A program made the translations under genes and the position numbers. DNA of 38,224 nucleotides. It comes from Phlegmacium glaucopus (taxonomy: Eukaryota; Basidiomycota; Agaricomycetes; Agaricales; Cortinariaceae). The notes below the pieces were generated by a model. It saw only the letters and a program-made list of their open reading frames with translations, had not been told where the DNA came from and did no database searches. The DNA lies in assembly GCA_015039465.1 (NCBI GenBank), contig MU130354.1, positions 64,152 through 102,375 of the forward strand, read 5' to 3'. Every line of letters begins with the position of its first letter. Position 1 is the stretch's first letter. Of the stretch, positions 31,005 through 38,224 are shown piece after piece.

Positions 31005-32345
31005 TTGGTAGCATGAGAACAAAGCTTAAAAGTTGCCATCATGAAAATAAGCGGACTTTGAATTCACTTACCTATTTTGGAAGCAGCCCTGAATTGCGTT
31101 CCTGGTCAATAAAATCATTCGTTCGACGTTAACATCCTCATCACCCATCATATCCTCAATGTCTTCCACTATGCTCTCAATCATTTACACTATCAACATG
31201 CTCCTTAACATCTACCATCTGTTTGTCCCTTGGCTAGTGATACAACAAAGCAATCAATCTACTATTCGCATCTGTCATCGGCTTGCGTTTGATCGCATCT
31301 ATGGCCCATCATTTCAAGAACGGCCCATTTATGGACGCATCAGCTACATCTCCCATTATGTCAAAGGCTTTGTCATTGTTGTTGTGGCTATGGACCCACA
31401 AGTCTTCGCCTCAGCTATCTATCTTGCCATACCTCGCTCCTGGATCGCACTCAGTCCCCTATCCTCACTCATCTACCTCTTATCTTATCATTCACTGCCA
31501 AAACCATCATTCACACAGTACCTGAAGCCTTCCCACCCTCTTTATGACGATTTAGGAAGTCCAGGAGGATCATGACTAAGCAGGAATTGCAGATGAATCA
31601 GCAGCAGAGTATTATTCTTGCAGAGTGTCAAGTGTTATCAAGGCTGCGCCTTTCAAGTGTTGACTCAGGACCTTTCACATTTTTGACATGACCACACGCC
31701 TATGGAGTTGATATATTTTTGCTATTGGACTATGTACACTGCCTTCTCTTCTTTTCTCTCGCACTTTGTCACTTTACAGATTTTTTTATTGTTCCTTCTT
31801 CTTTTCCATTGTTCTTTTCTTCTCGCAGCTGTCCTCTCTTCATCATTCTTCCTTTGACAGCGCGTACTTCTTTCTTTTTTATTGTTCTACATAGCCTCAT
31901 CCTTAGGGTATAAATACTGCTCTTTTGTACCAGGATAGGTAGTTTAGCTCAATTCATTCTTACCCCCCAACAATCATCATCTCAGTGGAATTCCAGTGAA
32001 TTCCTTCCTCAAGTTCACTTTTTTCTGCCTTGAACTGTCAATCTATCCCCACTGTCAATTACTATAGTCTTGCTGAAGACTCCCTCTTATTCCTCCTCAT
32101 CCTCTTCCTTATTCCCTCTGAGTTCGCTTTTTCAGTCCCTTACTGTCAACCTTCTGTCAACTGCTATAGTCTTACTGAAGACTCTTTCTCATTCATCCTC
32201 ATCCTCCTCATCTCTATTCTCACCCCCTACCTCTGTGTGTTACAAGTCTAAGGTTATACCTTCCCTAAACAAACAACAGGGAGGCTTTTGACTTAAAGAC
32301 TAGTCCATTGCTCTCTGGTTGGTGTTTATATACAACAACAACAAC
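31005..32345. mobile_element. Probable LTR-retrotransposon remnant with LTR-like promoter
   Basis: This stretch interrupts the ATPase gene between fragments 2 and 3. A 138-residue hydrophobic frame (31159-31575) has no recognised domain. From about 31627 (TGTCAAGTGTTATCAAGG) the sequence looks like an LTR: a pyrimidine-rich region, a TATA-like TATAAATACTGCTC at 31910, then a repeated CTGTCAA...CTATAGTCTTGCTGAAGAC motif (about 32053-32080 and 32154-32180). I found no TSD and no second LTR, so both ends and the class remain open. Confidence 0.4.
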
Positions 32346-32591
32346 AATTTATAACATTCAGGAGCCATATTGAATATTATGACAAGTGAACTCAAGCGGC
32401 TGCTTCAAGACTCCCATTCTCTCACAATGGATGCAGTGTCTCACAAGATTTGTCTCATCAGCCACAAGGACAGGGAGAGTGTGTACAGCAGAGCCATTGT
32501 ATCTCCTATCACTTCACCTATCAAGTCAAGACTTGCAAACCACTTTCAAACGCTAGAAAATGGCAAGCAAATCTGTTTATACAAGTATCTT
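32346..32591 (+). pseudogene. RHS/Crinkler-type ATPase gene, fragment 3a
   Basis: Reads IEYYDK in one frame, then after a shift LKRLLQDSHSLTMDAVSHKI, then SPITSPIKSRLANHF and GKQICLYKYL, stopping where the MITE at 32592 enters. The SRLA...LYxYL pattern is the C-terminal part of the same ATPase family. It continues at 36729 after three stacked insertions. Confidence 0.6.
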
Positions 32592-33497
32592 TAGGGATTG
32601 TCATGGGTAATCCTGGGGTATCTCAACACTGACCCTTACTAGTGTTTGGAAGTCTGGTCCAGTCCGGTTTTTTGGTATTTTTGGACAGGACCGGGACTGC
32701 AACCGGTCCACTAAGCTTCTAGAAGGTCAAAAGACCAGACTGGACCGATTGGGACCGGTCCACATCGGTTTTTTGCAGTCCTGGACCAGTCCTGGTCCAA
32801 GACTGTCCAGGACCGGACTTTTGACAAATACCGGTCATATTTTCATATATAACATCAAACAAATATGTAGATGTGATCTATACCTTTAGAATAAGCCCAA
32901 GAACGTTAAATTCCATTGGGAATTGACAATTCTATGATGCTATTATTTGTTTTCTACTATTTTGTGTACATTTTTACTGTTTTATTTTTTTCTCAGTGAA
33001 TATTTGACCAATAAATATGATCTTTATGTTGTTCGAAAGGAAAAAATTAGGGTTACAAGACTATTGGTTTAGACCGGTCCTAGGACCGAAGACCGGTCTT
33101 TTTCCAGTCTTTTATTCTCACAAACCAAAAAACCGGACTGCTGGTCCGGTCTTTTGCAGTCTGGTCCAGTCTTTTTGCAGTCTTTTTGCAGTCCTGCAAC
33201 TGGACTTCCAAGCACTAACCCTTATCTGTACTACAGCAACCCATACCTGACAAACCCATGGGTTTACACATCAAAACAAGCCCAAAAACACCCCAAACAA
33301 CCCAGAAATGAGCAAGACATGTACTAAACAATAGTTACTATTGTTTTGGTCATATCTCCTCCAATTCTTATCCATTTTAAATGATCTAGGGCTCATTTTG
33401 TAGGTGGTGGGTACAGGAGTCCGTACCTGTACCTTTACTACCCCACTCTACCCTACCCAACAACCTCCAGGGGTTGAAAAACCCATGACAATCCCTA
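32592..33497. mobile_element. hAT-like MITE, TAGGGATTGTC family copy 3, TSD AGTATCTT
   Basis: TAGGGATTGTCATGGGTAATCC...CATGACAATCCCTA, inverted relative to copy 2. The left TSD AGTATCTT is 32584-32591. The right TSD copy is split by the Harbinger element: its first base is at 33498 and the full copy is regained at 36721-36728. Without the nested MITE at 32640-33217 the element is about 320 bp, as expected. Confidence 0.88.
32640..33217. mobile_element. hAT-like MITE, TAGTG family copy 5
   Basis: TAGTGTTTGGAAGTCTGG...GGACTTCCAAGCACTA, 578 bp, inserted into the TAGGGATTGTC MITE. The target duplication is ACCCTTAC (32632-32639) and ACCCTTAT (33218-33225), one mismatch in eight. No coding capacity. 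Confidence 0.88.
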
Positions 33498-33498
33498 A

Positions 33499-33527
33499 GG
33501 CCCCATTCGGATACCCGGTTACGATCC
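33499..33527 (+). repeat. Left terminal inverted repeat of the Harbinger element
   Basis: 29 bases identical to the reverse complement of 36690-36718. Partial similarity continues for a few bases beyond, followed by a second, tandem copy of the TTACGATCCGGTT word at 33530-33542. Confidence 0.95.
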
Positions 33528-33704
33528 AGTTACGATCCGGTTTCCCTGCCAAAAACAAAACCCAATCAAAAGAGTTGGTTTTGGGTGCAAACCCAACCAA
33601 ATCCTCGTTCGGTAACTTTAAGTCAAGGTCTGCCACGCTGTCACAACCTGTCAACCCTTCCTCGCTTCACATCAACGTCGCGTGTTTAATCAGCTATCGC
33701 GCTC

Positions 33705-34907
33705 ATGGCACCTCGTAAAAAGAACAAGGAGGCCTCTTCTGGCCCCCGCGCCAGCTGGAACTCAACTGACGACGCTATTCTCATTGAATGCTTAATAAAA
33801 CAGAAGGAAAATGGCCGGATGACGAGCAATAGCAGCTGGCACAGTGCTGCATGGGTTGATGCCGAAAAGGCGCTTGCAGGCTCGGAGCTACTGCGTGGGG
33901 GTGGGCCTAAATTAGCTGACAGCTGCCATAATCGTTGGACTTCAGTGCGTCATCTCTGATTCTCCTTTCTTTGCACCGTTGTAACACTCCCTTGTATTCT
34001 ACTACAGCTCAAGAAAGAATATGTTGCCGTTAGAGACTTGCGGGCTATGTCAGGATTTGGCTGGGATGACGCGCTGAGCATTGTCATTGCGCCTGATGAT
34101 GTTTGGGACCGTCTTATTGCTGTAAGTCATCCATTTATAGTTGTGTTCCAAATTTTCGAATGACATTACATCTCAAGGCCAAATCTACATACAAGAAATG
34201 GCGTAAAAGTGCCTTTCCTCTGTATGACGATATGCACTGCCTGGTGGTTGGGACCATCGCCACAGGAAATATGGCCTTCCGTCCTGGACGTGATTTTACG
34301 CCTAACAGCGAGGAGGCAAATAGTGGATCCGAGGCAACTGCTGATGCATCTCAGCCTACCAATGAGTCTCAACCTGACAGTTCCGAGTCTCAGGCCACCG
34401 TTATGATTGACTGGCCAGAGTCACCTCAGCGCCACTCACCTACTCTTGTAAGTTTGCTCTGGATTTGTTGTGAAAATGGTCTCTCATAAAGAGATTTTTC
34501 ATTAGCCAGAGGAGAACGAGCGAGCTCTGATTGTTCCAAAAACACCTGTACCATCGGCTTCTTGCAAGTGTCATGCTGTGGATGATGCAGGTGACTCTGT
34601 CTCGACAAAACGTGTCAGCCGCAATGGTCGTAACGGTAAGACCAGTGCTGGTCAGGCAATTTCTTCCATGGCGAGCTCTGTTCAGGGCCTAGCTGAAGCC
34701 CTGGCAAAGCCTGATCCTTTGACAACCCCAGAGCGTAGAACTGCTGCCATTTCAATCATTGAGCAGGAAGCTGCCTTCTCTGACCGCTCCCGTAACAAGG
34801 TATTCAAGTTAATTCATCGTGACATTGCTTTTGCAGAATCTATTACATCTATTCAAGATGCTCAAAAGCGTGTCAGTTACATTCGTAGTGAGCTTGAGGA
34901 TCTTTAA
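33705..34907 (+). CDS. Myb/SANT-like protein of the Harbinger element
   Basis: DNA-binding partner of the element's nuclease; in PIF/Harbinger transposons the Myb-like protein is needed to bring the nuclease to the ends and into the nucleus. Spliced model: 33705-33944, 34008-34121, 34178-34447, 34506-34907; 341 residues; all three introns phase 0. Residues 1-80 start basic (MAPRKKNKEA) and hold the trihelix/Myb-like core, with W at ASWNSTDD, WHSAAW and NRW; exon 2 adds LKKEYVAVRDLR and GFGWDD; exon 3 KWRKSAFPLYDDM and FRPGRDF, then an S/Q/E-rich linker. The C-terminal quarter is helical and charged (KLIHRDIAFAESI). No stop or frameshift was found, so it may still be expressed. Confidence 0.85.
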
Positions 34908-35103
34908 TCTTTATTTTATTTTATATCATTTCTTTTCTACATCCAACTTATATCCAAGTCGCTCATTCTTTTCATAGTCAACTCAGGCCATTCATTGTCC
35001 AAATACCCCACTTTCTTTTGCAGTTATAATTTCATATATATAGGTTTTTAATTCACCCCTTCAACATAACTCATCAATGAATACCCCCATTACTTTCATG
35101 GTC

Positions 35104-36537
35104 TTATAATTCACCCCTTTGATGTAACTGGTCAAGGTAGTCTACCCACATAGCCTGTGCAATAGCATCCCGTCTTGCACCTGCACATATTTTTTCTGCT
35201 TGAGAAACATGTTGTCCAAGATCTTCAGGTGGTATTGGAGTATCCGGTAGTGGAACATGAGGATCATTACCTTCACCATAGTCATCTTCCTCCTGTGCTT
35301 CATCATCAGGATCCTTGATACATATAAAATTATGGAGAGCACCAAGCGCCCCTGGGATTCTTGCTTGAGTTCAGAGGTCATACTCAGCTGCAGCAGCCAT
35401 GAGTCGGAATCGTCTCTTGCACACTCCAAAGATGCGTTCAATAACATTTCGAAGAGTTGCATGGCGAAGGTTGAAGAGTTCTTGATAGTTTGCTGGCCTT
35501 GATATCTCAATCAACAAGAAATAAATGTCTTTGAGAAAAGCTCACCTGAGATTTGCTTGTTCCCACTCTTTCAGATGATACCAAACTCCACGATAGGGCA
35601 CTATAAGGGCATCGCATAAAGAAAAACCAGCATCTCCAAGGTAATAGGTTCCAGGTGTGATAGCAAAATCCTTCCGCCGTGCATCCTCAAACACTCGTCC
35701 ATCAGCTGCACTTCCTTCCCACCCAGCAAGCATATAAACAAATTGAAGATTGAACCCACAAGCAGCCAAAAGGTTGGTTGATATTCGACCCTTCCTACTG
35801 CAATATCGAGCCATATCCGTCACCAAGACAAACACATCAAGGAGTGAGCCATCAATTGCACCACGACAGTGCTCAAAATATGGGAAAAATCTTCCATCAT
35901 CTCGGATTTCAGGTGGCACCTCGTTTTGTGGTAACTTGACATACACTCCATAGAATTCTTTGGAAACAAGCATGTTGAGTATGCAGTGGAAGCATCTGTA
36001 TATAAGTAAGTCACTGTATATCTCCTGTTAAATAATATTACTTTGAAATAGTATCTCCACTACGCTGAAAGCGTTCTTGCATCTCTGCATTTCCTTGCCC
36101 AGTCCGTGCAATACGCAGAAAAATAGCGAGTTGTTCCTCTGAGGAAACATATCGAGTAGGTCCCAATGCACACTTTCTTTCAAGGTCACGCAGTAGCTGC
36201 CGAAATACAAATCGGTTCATTCCCATTTGCCTTCTGAAGCGGTGAGGGTGGCCTGTTCAAGTTTGGAAGTTTGACAAAATTAATGTGACCCCAGGAATGA
36301 GTTCAAATTAAAATTACCTTCGAGGAGCTCCTGTACCCATCGCTGACCACTGAGAACTGATGTGTGCATTGGCTGTTTGTCAAGGTGAGGAACAACATGG
36401 GCAAGAACAGTCGCAACGCCAGAAATTGCTGCTACCATGGCAAGTGCAGCTACTTTCTTCTGCTTTCTCTTCCGGATGTGCTTCGAGGAATTCCGCTGTG
36501 ACACATTCTGGGCTTGGGACTGTCTGACAGTAACCAT
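35104..36537 (-). pseudogene. Harbinger DDE nuclease with one premature TGA
   Basis: DDE_Tnp_4-type endonuclease that cuts the element's ends. Spliced model: 36537-36318, 36252-36042, 35995-35546, 35497 onward; introns 65, 46 and 48 nt. The catalytic triad is visible: Asp in GAIDGS (about residue 192), Asp in YLGDAGF (about 265), Glu in NVIERIFG (about 314). The N-terminus is basic (RKRKQKK). At 35373-35371 a TGA follows AAAAEYDL, truncating the protein at about 335 residues. The frame then stays open and family-like (TQARIPGALGALHNFI, then an acidic tail) to a TAA at 35106-35104. A CGA-to-TGA change would explain it. Whether the shortened protein works is unknown, as the triad is complete. 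Confidence 0.85.
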
Positions 36538-36689
36538 TTCAAGGCTGTATATGGCCCTTTCGATGCAACGATGAAGGAAAAGGATTGTTATCTCTAATCT
36601 ACTGGTGAAGATCTAGTGGTGTGACCAACTGACTGAAACCGGTCACCTCGGTTTGTGACATTCCTAACCCAACCCAACCAACCCTAACC

Positions 36690-36718
36690 GGATCGTAACC
36701 GGGTATCCGAATGGGGCC
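36690..36718 (-). repeat. Right terminal inverted repeat of the Harbinger element
   Basis: Reverse complement of 33499-33527, followed by the TAA target duplication at 36719-36721. Confidence 0.95.
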
Positions 36719-36728
36719 TAAGTATCTT

Positions 36729-36884
36729 TCTAAGGTTCCTGGTTTGAGGGCGATGGCTGGTATATTCTTCGAGGCTGCAGCTCAGGGATTCTTTCAAGAT
36801 GGAATAACCCTTTAACTCCTTCCAATGGTGTGAATTCCCTTGAGCTAGCCTAAAAACAATCCTCGGTGGTATTCAAGCTATGTT
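36729..36884 (+). pseudogene. RHS/Crinkler-type ATPase gene, fragment 3b
   Basis: With the Harbinger, the MITE at 32592-33497 and their target copies removed, the frame of fragment 3a (LYKYL) runs on as SKVPGLRAMAGIFFEAAAQ and FFQDGITL. A TAA follows, then LLPMV and a TGA. In family members these positions are usually sense codons, so both stops are probably mutations. The fragment is cut at 36885 by another MITE. Confidence 0.6.
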
Positions 36885-37161
36885 TAGGGATTGTCATGGG
36901 TTTTTCAACCCCTGTGCGTTGGTGGGTAGGGTACAGGCAGGTACAAGTACAGGTACAGGTACAGATTCCTGTACCAGCTACCTAAAAAAAGAGCCCTAGA
37001 TCATTTAAAATGGATAAGAATTGGAGAAGATATGACCAAAATGATAGTAACTATTGTTTAGTACATATCTTGCTCATTTCTGGGTCATTTGGGGTGTTTT
37101 TGGGCTTGTTTTGATGGCTAAACCCATGGGTTTGGAAGGTAGGGGTTGCTGGGGTATGGGT
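36885..37161. mobile_element. hAT-like MITE, TAGGGATTGTC family copy 4, truncated by an LTR
   Basis: TAGGGATTGTCATGGGTTTTT... aligns with copy 2 until GGGGTATGGGT at 37161. There the next element starts and the last 40 or so bases of the MITE are missing from the window. Because its right end lies outside, the TSD cannot be checked. Confidence 0.8.
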
Positions 37162-38224
37162 TGTTGGAATACTTCGCAGCTAGAGCAAAGAAATAGTAAG
37201 TCTCAACTCTTTGGTAAAAGTTGTATATTAATTGTTATACCTAGAGCAAAGAAATAAGCTCTGGTCTCCGCCGTAAACGACATCCGCATAACAGCGTTAA
37301 ATATGTTTTGGGGCCTTTCTATGTGACCCTCCGCGACTTTGCGCAGTAACATATAGAACCTACGTGCTTTTTAAATACCGAATGGAAACCACCATTTAGT
37401 TTATGGGATCAACTCCCAAAGACGCTGCGCCTGACCCGTCCTGTTTTCGTAGCGGTGAGCTAAAGCCCTATAAGAAAAGTAAAGCCCATACCTCGCTAAA
37501 GCACCTCGAGCTTCTTTGTCGTGTAATAGCGGAATAGCTCATGACTCCGGCTTATGTAACGCGTTTGAGTACGTCGTTTCCTTCCCAACACCGAAGCTTC
37601 GAAGTAGTTGCTCTAGTCTCCACTTGTCCTCTTTGGATACTGATAGTTAACACTATTAGTCCCTCGATAACGCGAACGCTTTCTGTTATTTAAAGTGAGT
37701 ACTTGCTTTGTATAGCTAGAGGCCATAGTGAAGTAGGCCCTTCGACACCTTCTAGTTTTTTATCGGTAGCTTATATATGGCTGACTTCTTTTACATAGCC
37801 TATATAAGTGGTTTGGCGAGCGCGCAGGTTTTAAGCACCCGAAACAACTTTTCGACCCCAACCCCCTCGAATTCTTCCTGGCACAAATTTGAGTCAGCAT
37901 TGTTGTTCTTCTTCGGAATAACAAACTAGCTATTGCGCTAGTCGTGCAAGCAGTAGTGTACTGCTAGCGCGTGTGCTGTGCTCATAGTTGCCTCAGAGTG
38001 AGCTCCCCCTCACAACTCCATATGCTCAAAGCTGAGCAACTTAAGAAGAGAATTAGAGAATAGAATATAATGTAGAATAGTAAGCAAAAATAAAACACAG
38101 TGCCTTGTCAGTGTAAGTAATCAGTGCCTAAATGACATCGTACAGAGTTGAAAATGGTTTCTCAACTCTACACTCAAGGGAGTAAATAATGTAATTAATT
38201 AAGTAGATTGTATATAGATCAATG
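37162..38224. mobile_element. Likely LTR element entering the window edge, CpG-rich
   Basis: Begins TGTTGGAATACTTCGC, an LTR-like terminus, exactly at the break in the preceding MITE. CTAGAGCAAAGAAATA occurs twice (about 37179 and 37242). From about 37260 to 37980 the sequence is rich in CG dinucleotides, unlike the neighbouring repeats. No coding domain or primer-binding site was recognised and the element does not end in the window. Confidence 0.5.

Larger units (their letters stand above)
33499..36718. mobile_element. PIF/Harbinger DNA transposon, nearly intact
   Basis: A 3220-bp element with 29-bp perfect terminal inverted repeats (33499-33527 and 36690-36718, starting GGCCCCATTCGGATACCC) and a 3-bp target duplication TAA (33496-33498 and 36719-36721), the signature of PIF/Harbinger elements. 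It carries the usual two genes in convergent orientation: a Myb/SANT-like protein on the plus strand and a DDE nuclease on the minus strand. The subterminal region repeats the CGGTTACGATCC word. The nuclease gene has one in-frame TGA, so this copy is probably not autonomous, although its ends look mobile. Confidence 0.93.

Noticed and set aside
31159..31575. A membrane protein gene of 138 residues
   Set aside because: It lies in repeat-derived DNA between pieces of a broken gene, has no recognised domain, and its hydrophobicity follows from T/C-rich composition.
35354..35376. An intron that would remove the TGA in the Harbinger nuclease
   Set aside because: The only GT...AG pair around the stop encloses about 20 nt, too short to splice, and the flanking frame is already continuous in family terms.
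1..38224. tRNA or rRNA genes
   Set aside because: I looked for A-box/B-box pairs and conserved rRNA words and saw none; a covariance-model scan was not possible here.

Overview
The window looks like a transposon-dense piece of an Agaricomycete (mushroom-forming basidiomycete) genome. The evidence is the intron style (45-65 nt, GT...AG), a fungal IBtk/Btb3-type ankyrin-RCC1-BTB gene, a basidiomycete-style NB-ARC/TPR receptor gene, an F-box gene of the agaric type, a PIF/Harbinger element with a Myb/SANT companion, and many solo LTRs and hAT-like MITEs. The species cannot be told from the sequence.

Layout. 1-4000: simple-sequence DNA (CAA/ACG/CAT-rich) with repeated short C/G hairpins, interrupted by a stack of nested elements (G-rich repeat, solo LTR, second solo LTR, foldback MITE). 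5109-9043 (-): a seven-exon NLR-like gene, with a repeated mini-exon array near its 5' end and twelve near-identical 42-residue TPR repeats at its 3' end. 11545-12599 (-): a frameshifted F-box gene. 14695-19757 (+): a complete twelve-exon IBtk/Btb3-like gene of about 1490 residues. 20335 to the end: almost only mobile DNA. I resolved five copies of one hAT-like MITE family (TAGTG ends), four of another (TAGGGATTGTC ends), seven LTRs with matching 5-bp target duplications, a dead Ty3/Gypsy integrase piece, a P-loop ATPase gene of the RHS/Crinkler type broken into pieces by at least five insertions, and a nearly intact 3.2-kb PIF/Harbinger transposon.

How the parts relate. The two intact genes are unrelated: the NLR is a candidate non-self or stress receptor, and the IBtk-like protein a candidate cullin-3 adaptor. 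The two proteins of the Harbinger element belong together (Myb/SANT DNA binding plus DDE nuclease), but the nuclease carries a TGA after all three catalytic residues. Target-site duplications let insertion order be read directly at several places.

Best candidate for something undescribed: the mini-exon array of the NLR gene. Exon and intron were duplicated together, every junction is phase 0, and each unit encodes about 21 residues, so the number of units between the N-terminus and the NTPase could change by exon skipping or unequal crossing-over without losing frame. A second candidate is the unnamed hairpin-plus-T-run repeat found in the simple-sequence tracts at both ends of the window. 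All exon structures were worked out by eye from splice signals and reading-frame continuity, not from transcripts.
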